The notes beneath the pieces were generated by a model that had not been told where the DNA came from, ran no database searches, and was given only the letters and a program-made list of their open reading frames with translations. Positions 9,793-18,701 of a stretch of 64,000 nucleotides of DNA are shown piece by piece. The stretch lies in assembly GCF_014219065.1 (NCBI RefSeq), contig NZ_JACLGO010000002.1, positions 177,994 to 241,993 on the forward strand, read 5' to 3'. Every line of letters begins with the position of its first letter. Within the stretch, counting starts at the first letter, position 1. The translations under genes were made by a program, and so were the position numbers. Source of the stretch: Halopseudomonas xiamenensis (GTDB lineage: Bacteria > Pseudomonadota > Gammaproteobacteria > Pseudomonadales > Pseudomonadaceae).

Positions 9793-11163
9793 TCAGACCA
9801 CGCGTCCCACCGCGACCTCGTTGTCGGTCACCTCCGGCTCACTGACCTCGAAGCGCGGTCGGTAGCGGAAGAAGTCGTAGATGAACAGCCCGACCCCGGT
9901 GGAGAACAGCGTGCCACAGACGATCAGCATGACGAAATGGATCTGAATCTTCAGCTGTGCGTCCAGGTAGCCCATGCCCATGATGCGTTCCAGGTAGACC
10001 TGGCCGATGCCGGCGGTGGCGAACGACAGGGTCATGCCGAACATGCCGCCCAGCTGCAGCCAGAACGCCCAGTAGCCGATCGAGCTGCCGCGCTCGGTGC
10101 GGCCGTGGGTCAGCGAGGGCAGGGCATAGCTGATCATCGCCAGGACGATCATGGCATAGGCGCCATAGAAGGCGGCGTGGCCATGCATGGCGGTGATCAG
10201 CGTGCCGTGGGTCCACTTGTTGATGCTCGGCCAGGTATGCGCCAGCCCCAGCAGGCCGGCACCGAACAGGGTGAAGATGGCGCTGCCCAGGGTCCAGTGC
10301 AGGGCCAGCACGTTGGGGTGCGCCAGGCCCGAACGGCGCATGGCGCCGTAGGCGTACATCGCCATGCCGACGATCGCCAGCGGCTCCAGGGCGCTGAAGA
10401 AGCCGCCGATCGGCAGCCAGTAGTAGGGTACGCCGACCCAGTAGTAGTGATGCGCGGTACCCAGGATACCGGCCAGGAACACCAGGCCGACGATCACGTA
10501 CAGCCACTTCTCCATCACCTCGCGATCGGCGCCGGACAGGCGGATCAGCAGGTAGGCGAGGAAGCCGCCCATGATCATCATCCACACGCCCTCGACCCAC
10601 AGGTGGATGGTCCACCAGCGGTAGAAGATTGATACCGTGTAGTTCTCGTAATGCAGCAGGGCCGGGAAGAACAGCACCGCCGAGCTGACCAGGCCGAGCA
10701 CCAGCACACCTTCGGTGGTGGTGAAGCGCCCGGACCTCTTGATCGTCATGCCGATGTTGTAGAGGAAGATCAGCATGCAGATGACGATCACCAGCTTGTG
10801 CGGTAACGGTTGCTCCAGCAGCTTGTTGCCGGTGCCGTAGCGGAACAGGTAGCCGATGACCGCGGTCACGCCCATCAGCGTCCACAGGATCAGCTGGATA
10901 TAGGCCAGCTTGACGCTGTACAGCTCGGTGCGCGACTCATCGGGAATCATCCAGTAGGTGGCCCCCATGAAGCCGGTCAGCACCCAGACGATCAGCAGGT
11001 TGGTATGGATCACCTTGGTTACGTCGAAGGGCAGTATGTACAGCAGCGGATCGGGGCCCAGGTACTTGGTGGCCGACAGCAGCCCGAACACCAGCTGCAG
11101 GCCGAACAGCACCATGGCCACGGCGAAGTACCAATAGGCGACTGACTGGGACTTGTAGCGCAT
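9793..11163 (-). CDS. norB: Nitric oxide reductase large subunit NorB (cytochrome b)
   Basis: The 456-aa catalytic subunit of cNOR, which reduces two NO to N2O at a haem b3/non-haem iron centre in the inner membrane. It has 12 hydrophobic helices. Conserved ligands are visible: HTNLLIVW (low-spin haem), IHLWVEGVW (FeB His and Glu), AHHYYWVG (FeB His pair), ALEP (catalytic Glu) and HGHAAFYGAY (haem ligands). The frame opens at 11184, but ATG 11163 is preferred because GGAG lies 8 bp upstream. No quinol-oxidase-like N-terminal extension is present, so it should take electrons from NorC. Confidence 0.95.
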   Translation of the reverse strand: MRYKSQSVAYWYFAVAMVLFGLQLVFGLLSATKYLGPDPLLYILPFDVTKVIHTNLLIVWVLTGFMGATYWMIPDESRTELYSVKLAYIQLILWTLMGVTAVIGYLFRYGTGNKLLEQPLPHKLVIVICMLIFLYNIGMTIKRSGRFTTTEGVLVLGLVSSAVLFFPALLHYENYTVSIFYRWWTIHLWVEGVWMMIMGGFLAYLLIRLSGADREVMEKWLYVIVGLVFLAGILGTAHHYYWVGVPYYWLPIGGFFSALEPLAIVGMAMYAYGAMRRSGLAHPNVLALHWTLGSAIFTLFGAGLLGLAHTWPSINKWTHGTLITAMHGHAAFYGAYAMIVLAMISYALPSLTHGRTERGSSIGYWAFWLQLGGMFGMTLSFATAGIGQVYLERIMGMGYLDAQLKIQIHFVMLIVCGTLFSTGVGLFIYDFFRYRPRFEVSEPEVTDNEVAVGRVV

Positions 11164-11214
11164 TGTCGTTCTCCGTATATCCATTGTCGCGCCTGTCGGC
11201 GCGTCAGTCAGACA

Positions 11215-12066
11215 TCACTTGAGGGTGGCCAGGAACGCCACCAACTGCTCGATTTCGTCGTCGCTCAGGCTCTCACCGTAGGTGTCGGGCATGAAGGACA
11301 CGCCGTTGGCCGAATACATGCCGCCGGTGCTCAGGTGCGCACTGGGCGCGACGATGGACTCCCTCAGGTAGCCTTCGACATCGCCGGCCTGGCCCTCATA
11401 GTCGGATGCTCCTACCAGCAGCTCGGCACGGGTCGCTACCCCGGCCAGGCTGGGGCCGGCGCCGTCGGCGCCGGGCGCCAGCGAGTGGCAGGCGACACAG
11501 CCGGGTACGGCGGTACGGAACACGTTCTCGCCGAGCGCGCGGATGTCGCTGTCCGGACTGACCGGGCGTACGCCCACCGAGGTCGAGCCGGTCAGTACCA
11601 TCGCCGCCTGCTCGGCACCGGTCGCGCTGTTGACGCCGCCGGTAACCAGGATTGGCCGCGGCGGCCAGCCCTGGTTATCGACATTGGCGACCCAGTCGAG
11701 GAACTTGATCAGGTCGGTGATCTCCTCCTCGCTGAGGTTCTGCTGCGGCATCAGCCGGCGGTGGCGCTGCTCGTCGTAGAACTGTGAAGGATCACGCATG
11801 TAGGCCTGCAGATAGGCCTCGCCGCGGTGCTGGGTGATCTTGGTCAGGTCCGGTGCGTAGTAGGCACCCTCGCCGAACAGAGTGTGGCAGTTGATGCAGT
11901 TGTACTTGTGCCACACGTCCTTGCCGTGGGTGACCTGCGGGGTGATGTTCTCGGCGTTGGTCAGTTCGGGAAACTGCCGATGGCTGTCGAGGGTCAGGCC
12001 GAGAAACACCAGCGCGGCCACCAGTGTCGAACCCCATGCGAAGATTCTGGCTTGCCTGTTGTTCAT
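11215..12066 (-). CDS. norC: Nitric oxide reductase NorC with two haem c domains
   Basis: The membrane-anchored cytochrome c subunit that feeds electrons to NorB. It has one N-terminal helix (about residues 7-26) and a first haem site CINCH (57-61) with candidate Met106 ligand, as in standard NorC. That protein is about 146-150 aa. Here the chain continues to 283 aa with a second haem site CVACH (190-194), candidate Met259 ligand (SFMPDTYG) and the ending EIEQLVAFLATL typical of a cytochrome c domain. The two domains are joined by a linker of about 45 residues. This is a fusion of NorC with an extra class I cytochrome c, perhaps a built-in electron donor. Confidence 0.9.
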   Translation of the reverse strand: MNNRQARIFAWGSTLVAALVFLGLTLDSHRQFPELTNAENITPQVTHGKDVWHKYNCINCHTLFGEGAYYAPDLTKITQHRGEAYLQAYMRDPSQFYDEQRHRRLMPQQNLSEEEITDLIKFLDWVANVDNQGWPPRPILVTGGVNSATGAEQAAMVLTGSTSVGVRPVSPDSDIRALGENVFRTAVPGCVACHSLAPGADGAGPSLAGVATRAELLVGASDYEGQAGDVEGYLRESIVAPSAHLSTGGMYSANGVSFMPDTYGESLSDDEIEQLVAFLATLK

Positions 12067-12078
12067 GGTAGCGCCTCG

Positions 12079-12204
12079 TCAGACGTTGATACCGGTCCAG
12101 TGCAGGCCGGTCATGGTGAACGCATAAAGGGCGGCGATCAGCATCAGTGCCAGAACGATGAAACTCAGGATGCGCACCGGCTTGTACAAGCTCTTCAATT
12201 GCAT
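12079..12204 (-). CDS. 41-aa single-helix membrane protein ahead of norC
   Basis: A short gene of 42 codons, beginning MQLKSLYKPVRILSF and ending TGLHWTGINV. It has a basic N-terminus, one transmembrane helix (about residues 12-32) and a short periplasmic tail with one His and one Trp. A strong GGAGGA ribosome site sits 6 bp before the ATG. It ends 12 bp before norC on the same strand, so it is very probably the first gene of the nor operon. I do not recognise a named family. By position it could be an accessory subunit or assembly peptide of the reductase. Confidence 0.65.
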   Translation of the reverse strand: MQLKSLYKPVRILSFIVLALMLIAALYAFTMTGLHWTGINV

Positions 12205-12242
12205 ACCGTGTCCTCCCTGATAAGGGGTGTCATGCTTGGCTT

Positions 12243-12256
12243 GGGACGAATGTCCC
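12243..12256. promoter_or_regulatory. Palindrome GGGAC-N4-GTCCC upstream of the nor operon
   Basis: GGGACGAATGTCCC is a perfect 5-bp dyad spaced by 4 bp, 39 bp upstream of the first nor ORF. Read towards the operon it is flanked by CTTG and AAG, extending partial symmetry. Its position suits an operator. It does not match the FNR/DNR box (TTGAT-N4-ATCAA), which I looked for and did not find here. Confidence 0.35.
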
Positions 12257-12330
12257 TACAAGGATAGTCGGTATTTTCCGTTTCGCCGGAGACAAGGGAT
12301 AAAGCACCCCGGGGAGGACGGTGCAGGCGC

Positions 12331-12609
12331 TCAGTCGCGGTAGAACACCTGCACCAGGTGCCAGCCGAACTGGGTCTTGACCGGGCCGTGCACAACCTTC
12401 AGCGGTTTCTTGAAGATGATCTGGTCGATGGCGCGGACCATCTGCCCGGGGCGCACCTCGCCGAGGTCACCGCCGCGTTTCTTCGAAGGGCAGGTGGAGT
12501 GTTTTTTCGCCAGTACATCGAAGGCCTCGCCGGCGGCAAGGCGCTTCTTCAACTGGGCGGCTTCGGCTTCGGTCTTGACCAGGATATGACGGGCCATGGC
12601 GATCGGCAT
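12331..12609 (-). CDS. ppiC: Parvulin-type peptidylprolyl isomerase
   Basis: A 92-aa stand-alone parvulin catalysing cis-trans isomerisation of peptidyl-proline bonds. It has no signal peptide, so it is cytoplasmic, like E. coli PpiC (93 aa). Family motifs: ARHILVKTEAEA at the start, FDVLAKKHSTCPS, GGDLGEVRPGQM and the ending VKTQFGWHLVQV. The frame extends upstream, but ATG 12609 is chosen because it has a GGAG site and gives the normal family length. It lies 10 bp downstream of hexR on the same strand. Confidence 0.93.
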   Translation of the reverse strand: MPIAMARHILVKTEAEAAQLKKRLAAGEAFDVLAKKHSTCPSKKRGGDLGEVRPGQMVRAIDQIIFKKPLKVVHGPVKTQFGWHLVQVFYRD

Positions 12610-12619
12610 TGTGCTCTCC

Positions 12620-13495
12620 TCACTCCTGCAGGTCGCCAGCGCGCTGCGCGGCCTTGTTCGACAGGCGCAGACCACGCAGGCTGCGCTTGACGTTCTTCAG
12701 ATGGTTGACCAGCTCTGGCCCGCGGCGCATGGCCATGCCCATGGCCAGCACATCGATCACCACCAGGTGGGCGATACGGGATGACAGTGGGGTGTAGATG
12801 TCGGTATCTTCGGTGACATCGATGGGGATGTGGATGCGTCCCAGCTCGGCCAGCGGCGTATTGCTCGGGCACAGACTGATCAGCGTGGCGCCGGCCTCCA
12901 CCACCAGCGAGGCGGAATGCAGCAGGTCCTTGGTGCGCCCGGTCTGGGAAATGGCCACGGCCACGTCGTACGGCCCCAGGGTCACCGCCGACATCGCCTG
13001 CATGTGCGGGTCGGAGTAGGCCGCGGTGGAGACCTGCAGACGGAAGAACTTGTGCTGGGCATCGCTGGCCACCGCGCCGGAGGCGCCGAAGCCGTAGAAC
13101 TCCACGCGGCGTGCCTCGGCCATGGCCAGGATGGCCTGCTCCATGGCATCGGTATCCAGACGCTCGCGCACGTCCATCAGGGTGGCCAGGGTGGTGTCGA
13201 AGATCTTCTGCGACAGGTCGGCGATGCTGTCGTCCTCGCTGATCGAGAACTGCCCGAAGCTGGCGCCGGCCGCCAGACTCTGGGCCAGCTTGAGCTTGAG
13301 ATCCTGGAAGCCACTGCAGCCGATGGCCCGGCAGAAGCGCACTATGGTGGGCTCGCTGACGCCCACCTCACGAGCCAGGTCGGCCATCGACGAGTGCATC
13401 ACCTGGGCGGCGTTGGTGAGAACATGGTCGGCAACCTTCAGCTCCGACTTGCGGAGGCTGTGGCGGTTACCGGCGATATGCTGGAGCAAGTTCAC
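12620..13495 (-). CDS. hexR: HexR, RpiR-family repressor of glucose metabolism
   Basis: A 291-aa regulator with an N-terminal RpiR-type helix-turn-helix (about residues 1-77; MADLAREVGVSEPTIVRFC) and a C-terminal SIS sugar-phosphate domain (about 120-260; VEFYGFGASGAVASD). In pseudomonads HexR represses zwf and other Entner-Doudoroff genes and is released by 2-keto-3-deoxy-6-phosphogluconate. Its divergent position next to zwf supports the assignment. Start is GTG. The intergenic space to zwf has been widened by a repeat element. Confidence 0.93.
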   Translation of the reverse strand: MNLLQHIAGNRHSLRKSELKVADHVLTNAAQVMHSSMADLAREVGVSEPTIVRFCRAIGCSGFQDLKLKLAQSLAAGASFGQFSISEDDSIADLSQKIFDTTLATLMDVRERLDTDAMEQAILAMAEARRVEFYGFGASGAVASDAQHKFFRLQVSTAAYSDPHMQAMSAVTLGPYDVAVAISQTGRTKDLLHSASLVVEAGATLISLCPSNTPLAELGRIHIPIDVTEDTDIYTPLSSRIAHLVVIDVLAMGMAMRRGPELVNHLKNVKRSLRGLRLSNKAAQRAGDLQE

Positions 13496-13507
13496 GTGGG
13501 CTTCATG

Positions 13508-13778
13508 ATAGGGTCTGTTGACGTTTCATCACAAGCCGCGTTGCAGCGTCAAATCTCGCCAGGCTAGGCGTGGGACGCAGGCAATGGTCATTCCCTTGCC
13601 AAGTCCCACAACGACGTATGGCGAGATTTGACGCGCAACCCGGAGGGCCGGGCCTGTTTTTGCGCGATGCTGCGTTACTCGTCGTTCATTTGGAATGACC
13701 AAATTTCTCTCCTCGCGCCTTGCCTCGCGCAAAAACAGGCGCCGGCGCGGCTTGTGATGAAACGTCAATAGACCCTAT
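13508..13778. mobile_element. MITE-like element with 33-bp terminal inverted repeats
   Basis: The outer arms (13508-13540 and 13746-13778) are 33-bp inverted repeats with one mismatch, starting ATAGGGTCT. Inside are nested inverted repeats: 13546-13560 with 13620-13634, 13586-13594 with 13692-13700, and 13652-13667 with 13725-13740. TA dinucleotides (13509-13510 and 13776-13777) flank GGGTCT at each end, consistent with a TA target. There is no coding capacity. Length is about 271 bp. It sits between hexR and zwf and leaves the HexR operator on the zwf side. It could alternatively be a structured RNA. Confidence 0.6.
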
Positions 13779-13804
13779 TCTGCGGTACGGGAGTCCTGAT
13801 GTTG

Positions 13805-13819
13805 TGTAGTTATACTACA
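13805..13819 (+). promoter_or_regulatory. HexR operator upstream of zwf
   Basis: TGTAGT-TAT-ACTACA is a perfect dyad 35 bp before the zwf start. It fits the gammaproteobacterial HexR palindrome (TGTARTNNNAYTACA type). Repression of zwf by the neighbouring HexR is therefore expected. Confidence 0.75.
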
Positions 13820-13854
13820 AAAACCTCCTGCCCGCTTTTCCGAGGAGAACATTA

Positions 13855-15318
13855 GTGTCTGTGCGATACGGTAATGCCTGCGACATCGTGGTTTTCGGCG
13901 GTACGGGGGACCTGGCCATGCGCAAGCTGTTGCCGGCGCTGTTCTATCTGCACCGTGATCGCCATCTGCACCCGGACACCCGCATCCTGTCGCTGGCCCG
14001 TGCCCGACATGACACCGCTGACTACCGCAAACTGGTGCGTCGGCACGTCAGCCAGCACGTGGCCAAGGCCGACTTCGACGAGACCAGCTGGGCCAGCTTT
14101 GCCGAGCGGCTCGACTTCATGACCCTCAACGTCAGCCAGCGTATCGAGTTCGCCGGCCTGGCCAAGCGCCTCGGTGACCATCCCGGCCGGGTACGGGTGT
14201 TCTACCTGGCAACCCTGCCGGACCTGTTCGCACCGGCGGCGCTGCATCTGGAATCGGCCGGGCTGGTCAATGCCGAGGCGCGCATTGTGCTGGAAAAGCC
14301 CCTGGGCGACAGTCTGAAAACCGCCAATCAGATCAACGACCGGATCAGCAGCGTTTTCGACGAATCACGGGTATTCCGCATCGATCATTTTCTCGGCAAG
14401 GAGGCGGTGCAGAACCTGCTGGCGCTGCGTTTCGGCAACGCGCTGTTCGAGCCGTTGTGGCGCAACGGGCATATCGACCATGTGCAGATCAGTGTGCTGG
14501 AAACCGTCGGGGTGGAAAACCGCGGCGCCTATTACGACCACGCCGGCGCCATGCGCGACATGGTGCAGAACCACCTGCTGCAGCTGTTATGCCTGGTGGC
14601 GATGGAGGCGCCGGTACACTTCGAGCCCGAGGCGGTGCGCAATGAAAAGCTCAAGATCCTCGAAGCGCTGCGACCGATCACCGGCATGGATGTGCAGGAC
14701 CAGACCGTGCGCGGGCAGTACTCCAAGGGCAAGCGTGCCGGGGAAGCATTGCCGGCCTACTACTTCGAGAAGAGCGTCGATCACGACAGCAATACCGAAA
14801 CCTATGTAGCGCTGAAGGCCGAGATCGACAACTGGCGCTGGGCCGGGGTGCCCTTCTACCTGCGTACCGGCAAGTCGCTGGCGCAGCGCAAGTCGGAAAT
14901 CATCATCCAGTTCAAGTCGGTGCCGCACCGGCTGTTCCCGGGTAACACCCCGGCCGGCAACCGCCTGGTGATCCGCCTGCAGCCCGATGAAAGCATCAGC
15001 CTGTCGCTGATGGCCAAGTCACCGGGGCGCGGCATGGCGCTGCAGGAAGTGGACCTGGACCTGCACTTCGATGAAGCCTTCAAGCGCCGCCGTTGGGATG
15101 CCTACGAGCGGCTGCTGCTGGATGTGATCCAGGGTGACGCCACGCTGTTCATGCGCCGCGACGAGATCGAGGCGGCCTGGCGCTGGGTCGATCCGATCAT
15201 CAGCGGCTGGCACGAGGTTTATCGCTCGCCGAAGCGCTATGCCGCCGGCAGCTGGGGGCCGGAGGCGGCTGATAGTCTGCTCGAGCGTGCCGGGCATGTT
15301 TGGTTTGATGAGCGGTGA
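13855..15318 (+). CDS. zwf: Glucose-6-phosphate 1-dehydrogenase
   Basis: The 487-aa cytoplasmic enzyme oxidising glucose 6-phosphate to 6-phosphogluconolactone with NAD(P)+, the entry to the Entner-Doudoroff and pentose phosphate routes. The dinucleotide motif is [16 protein letters not shown] at the N-terminus and the active-site signature is RIDHFLGKE (about residue 178). Start is GTG after GAGGAGA. Length is normal. The usual Pseudomonas partners pgl and eda do not follow; a repeat-filled gap and an opposing gene do. Confidence 0.96.
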   Translation: MSVRYGNACDIVVFGGTGDLAMRKLLPALFYLHRDRHLHPDTRILSLARARHDTADYRKLVRRHVSQHVAKADFDETSWASFAERLDFMTLNVSQRIEFAGLAKRLGDHPGRVRVFYLATLPDLFAPAALHLESAGLVNAEARIVLEKPLGDSLKTANQINDRISSVFDESRVFRIDHFLGKEAVQNLLALRFGNALFEPLWRNGHIDHVQISVLETVGVENRGAYYDHAGAMRDMVQNHLLQLLCLVAMEAPVHFEPEAVRNEKLKILEALRPITGMDVQDQTVRGQYSKGKRAGEALPAYYFEKSVDHDSNTETYVALKAEIDNWRWAGVPFYLRTGKSLAQRKSEIIIQFKSVPHRLFPGNTPAGNRLVIRLQPDESISLSLMAKSPGRGMALQEVDLDLHFDEAFKRRRWDAYERLLLDVIQGDATLFMRRDEIEAAWRWVDPIISGWHEVYRSPKRYAAGSWGPEAADSLLERAGHVWFDER

Positions 15319-15677
15319 GGGCCTGTCCCCCCTCTCCCCCGGCCCCCGCTCCGCGCCCCGGCTCTTCGCAGAGCTCAGAGCGCTCAAGCGGGCGAAGCAG
15401 TGCTTCGCTTTTCCCGCTTTCGCCCCGCAAGGGGCGAGGGGTGACTCGCGTCTGGTTGGCCATGCCATCCTGAAAGCAAATGGCTGCCGGACAGTATCAT
15501 CAGGGCAACATCAATACTCTCGGAATTGATATTCCAAGACCTTAACGTGACCAGAGACGCGATAACCCAGGATCACTCCATAGCCACCGGCACGAGTCAC
15601 CCCTCGCCCCTTGCGGGAGAGGGGCCGGGGGAGAGGGGGGAAGCAGGCACCACCAAGGAACCCCACATACGACACCC
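15319..15677. repeat. Intergenic region filled with dispersed repeats
   Basis: The 359 bp between zwf and the convergent diguanylate-type gene hold no convincing gene. 15339-15436 is a full copy of a dispersed repeat: C/T-rich CCTCTCCCCC edge, then core GCGAAGCAGTGCTTCGC, then CCCCGCAAGGGGCGAGGGG. 15598-15641 is a short form (CCTCGCCCCTTGCGGGAGAG and a G-rich end). Related copies occur at 35884-36121 and 48269-48577. Confidence 0.6.
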
Positions 15678-18527
15678 TTATGGAGTAGTCAGGGACAACG
15701 TCCCGCTACTCCGATGCTGTTGCAGCAACCGGGTAAACACCTCTGCCGACACCGGTTTGCTGATCAGATAGCCCTGCGCCTCATCGCAGCCCTGGTTGCG
15801 CAGGAACGCCAGCTGGCTTTCCTGCTCCACCCCTTCGGCCACCACCCGCAGGTTCATGCTGTGCGCCATGGCCACGATGGCGCGTACGATAGCGGCGTCA
15901 CGGGGCTGTTCGTCCAGCTCGCAGATGAAGCTGCGGTCGATCTTCAGGCTGTGGATCGGGAAGCGCTTGAGGTAGGCCAGCGACGAATAGCCGGTACCGA
16001 AATCATCCACCGCCAGCCCCACGCCTAATTGCTGCAGGGCGGCGATGTTGTCCGCCACGGTCTCGCTGTGTTCCAGCAGCATGCTTTCGGTCAGCTCCAG
16101 TTCCAGCAGGCTGGCCGGCAGCCCGGTCTGCTGCAGGATGCGCTCGATCTCCACAGCGAAGCGTGGCTGGCGCAGTTGCTGCACCGACATGTTGACTGCC
16201 ACCCGCACCGCGGTCGGCCCGTGCTGCAGCCACTGGCTGGCCTGCTGGCAGGCCAGGCGCAGAACCAGGTCGCCGAGCGGCAGGATCAGTCCGGTCTCCT
16301 CGGCGATGGCGATGAATTCCGCCGGTGGCAGCATGCCGCGGGTCGGGTGTTGCCAGCGCACCAGGGCCTCGGCGCTGGTGATGCTGTTGCTGAGCAGGTC
16401 CAGCTTGGGCTGGTAGTGGATCTGCAGCTGCTCTTCGGCGATCGCCTTGCGCAGTTCGTTTTCCAGGCGCAGGCGGTCGATATTGCGCGTCGGCATGTCG
16501 GCCGAATAGAACTGGAAGCAGTTGCCGCCCAGCTGCTTGGCATGCTGCATGGCCTGATTGGCCTGGTTGATCAATTGCAGGCTGTTGCGCGCTGCCTCGG
16601 GGAAGTGGCTGATGCCGATCGAGGCAGAAATGATCAGCTCGTTGCTGCCGATCTGGATCGGTTCGCCGAGCAGCTCGAGCAGCCGCCCGGCCAGCTCCGC
16701 CAGGGCCTGGCGTGGCAGGTTCTGTTTCACCACGACGAATTCGTCGGCGGACAAGCGCGCCAGGATCAGGGCATTGTCCAGCGCCCGGGTCAGCCGGTCA
16801 GCCACCTGGCACAGCAGGGCGTCAGCCTGGATATGGCCGAGGGTGTCGTTGATGTATTTGAAGCGGTCCAGGTCGATATGCAGCAGCGCCAGTTCCTGGC
16901 CCTGGGCGCGGGCCAGGCCGGTGGCCTCGGCCAGCTTGCGGGTGAACTGGCTGCGGTTGGCCAGGTGGGTCAGCGGATCGTGATCGGTGAGGTAGCGCAG
17001 TTGCTCCTCGGTCTTGCGGCTGATGGTCTGGTCGGCGAAGAAGCCCACGTAATGGGTAATTTCGCCCTGCTCGTCGCGTACCACCGCCAGTTGCAACCAC
17101 TGCGGGTAGCGCTCGCCGCTGCGCCGCTGCTCGATCACCTCGCCCTCCCAGCGGTCATGACTGCGCAGCGCCGCGCGCATGCGGGTATAGGTATCCAACG
17201 TGGCCTGGTCGTTGCTCCTGCTGAGCAGGGTGGTGCCGATCACGTCCTGGGCGGGGTAGCCGGTGATCACGCTGAACGCCTGGTTCACCGCCAGCACCTG
17301 CAACTGCGGATCGAGGATGAAGATGCCATCGGAGGTCGCTTCGAACACCGTCGCCGCCAGCCGCTCCTGCTCATGCTGGTGCCGGCGTGCGGTGATGTCG
17401 CGGCGGGTGCCGATCATGCGCAGCGCGCGGCGGGAGCCGTCACGCTCCACCGCGCGACCATTGTCCTCGACCCAGACCCAGCGCCCGTCCTGGTGCCGCA
17501 CGCGGTACTCGACGCAATACGGCGTGGCGTGCTTGAAATGACTGATCAGCGCATCGCGCACGCGCTCCACGTCATCCGGGTGCACCCGTGGCTTGAGGCC
17601 GCCGTTCATGGTCAGCTGGGTCTCGGGCAGACCGAAGATTTCCTGCAGATGGGAGTGATGGACGATATCGCTGCGCAGGTCCCAGTCCCACAGGCCCAGC
17701 GCGCTTGCCTCCAGCGCCATGCTCAGGCGCGCCTGGGTCTGCTGCAGCTCGGTGGTGCGCTGGGCGACCCGGTGTTCCAGTGCATCATGACTGTTGCGTA
17801 ATTGCTGCTCGGCCTGGCGGCGGTGCTGGATCTCCCCGCTCAGCTGGATGTTCAGCGCCTCGGCCTGCTGGCGTGCCTCATCCAGCCGGCGCAGCAGCCC
17901 CTGGTTGCGCAGGTTGCTGCGCAGGGTCCGGGTAGCCGAGCGGTTGATGAAGGCGGCTGCCAGCAGGATGCAGCTGAACAGGGTGATGCCCATCAAACCC
18001 CAGTAGAGGCTGCTGCCGTCATCCTGCAGCAGCAGGAACAGGATCGGTGGCAGCCAGCTGGGCAGGGCGAAGGTCAGGAAGGCACTGAAGCGGTGCGCGT
18101 AGATGATACTGACGCACAGCACCACGCCGCTGGTGACGGCGTAGGTGCTGGCCTGCAGCTCGAAGGTGTCCACCGGTACCAGCAGGATCTGCACCAGCCC
18201 CATGGCCAGCCCGGACATGATGTTGCCGCTGTAGAACACCATCAGCCAGCGTGGCTGCAGGCGCTGTTCGGGGCTGCAGTTGTGATAGCAACGGGCCAGG
18301 CGGATGCGCAGCAGCGTCAGCAGGCCGACCAGCGCCAGCCAGCTCAGCACCAGGGGCCGCGATGCCTGTTCCCAGACCAGTGCGGTGACCACGCCGGCGG
18401 CCAGCATGACCAGCCATTGGGGTAGTCGTGAATATTCGAAAAGCAGGTCGAGTTGATGCAGACGCTGGCTGGCGGGGGTGATGAAGCTGCGTTGCTCATG
18501 CTGGGTCATGCTGCCGCGCACCCGCAT
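15678..18527 (-). CDS. Membrane PAS-GGDEF-EAL cyclic-di-GMP protein
   Basis: About 949 aa. Order: six hydrophobic helices (about residues 30-200), a coiled coil, two PAS/PAC domains (about 270-520), a GGDEF-type domain and a C-terminal EAL domain. The GGDEF signature is degenerate (LSADEF, near 590), so cyclase activity is doubtful. The EAL site looks intact (AEALVRWQHP near 720; [24 protein letters not shown]), so a PAS-controlled c-di-GMP phosphodiesterase is the best guess. Start is uncertain (ATG 18527 or 18509; neither has a clear ribosome site). The open frame runs far upstream antisense to uvrD, but that part is an artefact. Confidence 0.88.
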   Translation of the reverse strand: MRVRGSMTQHEQRSFITPASQRLHQLDLLFEYSRLPQWLVMLAAGVVTALVWEQASRPLVLSWLALVGLLTLLRIRLARCYHNCSPEQRLQPRWLMVFYSGNIMSGLAMGLVQILLVPVDTFELQASTYAVTSGVVLCVSIIYAHRFSAFLTFALPSWLPPILFLLLQDDGSSLYWGLMGITLFSCILLAAAFINRSATRTLRSNLRNQGLLRRLDEARQQAEALNIQLSGEIQHRRQAEQQLRNSHDALEHRVAQRTTELQQTQARLSMALEASALGLWDWDLRSDIVHHSHLQEIFGLPETQLTMNGGLKPRVHPDDVERVRDALISHFKHATPYCVEYRVRHQDGRWVWVEDNGRAVERDGSRRALRMIGTRRDITARRHQHEQERLAATVFEATSDGIFILDPQLQVLAVNQAFSVITGYPAQDVIGTTLLSRSNDQATLDTYTRMRAALRSHDRWEGEVIEQRRSGERYPQWLQLAVVRDEQGEITHYVGFFADQTISRKTEEQLRYLTDHDPLTHLANRSQFTRKLAEATGLARAQGQELALLHIDLDRFKYINDTLGHIQADALLCQVADRLTRALDNALILARLSADEFVVVKQNLPRQALAELAGRLLELLGEPIQIGSNELIISASIGISHFPEAARNSLQLINQANQAMQHAKQLGGNCFQFYSADMPTRNIDRLRLENELRKAIAEEQLQIHYQPKLDLLSNSITSAEALVRWQHPTRGMLPPAEFIAIAEETGLILPLGDLVLRLACQQASQWLQHGPTAVRVAVNMSVQQLRQPRFAVEIERILQQTGLPASLLELELTESMLLEHSETVADNIAALQQLGVGLAVDDFGTGYSSLAYLKRFPIHSLKIDRSFICELDEQPRDAAIVRAIVAMAHSMNLRVVAEGVEQESQLAFLRNQGCDEAQGYLISKPVSAEVFTRLLQQHRSSGTLSLTTP

Positions 18528-18701
18528 CTCTGGGTGAAATCCGTTGTTGTCATGCCTCTTCCATGTGCCGTGGCGATCCGTCGACAAACCATACACCAGA
18601 GCGCCAATCCGGCACAGCCCCCAGGCGGGTGCAAATGCATGACCGGCGGGTTTTTGGCACGACACTCGAACCTCCCCCGCGACTGGCGTAGAATGCCGCC
18701 A

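Noticed and set aside
12205..12330. FNR/DNR (anaerobox) upstream of the nor operon
   Set aside because: No TTGAT-N4-ATCAA-like sequence could be found; only the GGGAC-N4-GTCCC palindrome is present.
13529..13768. 79-aa minus-strand frame inside the MITE-like element
   Set aside because: It runs through nested inverted repeats and has no ribosome site; it is explained by the repeat structure.
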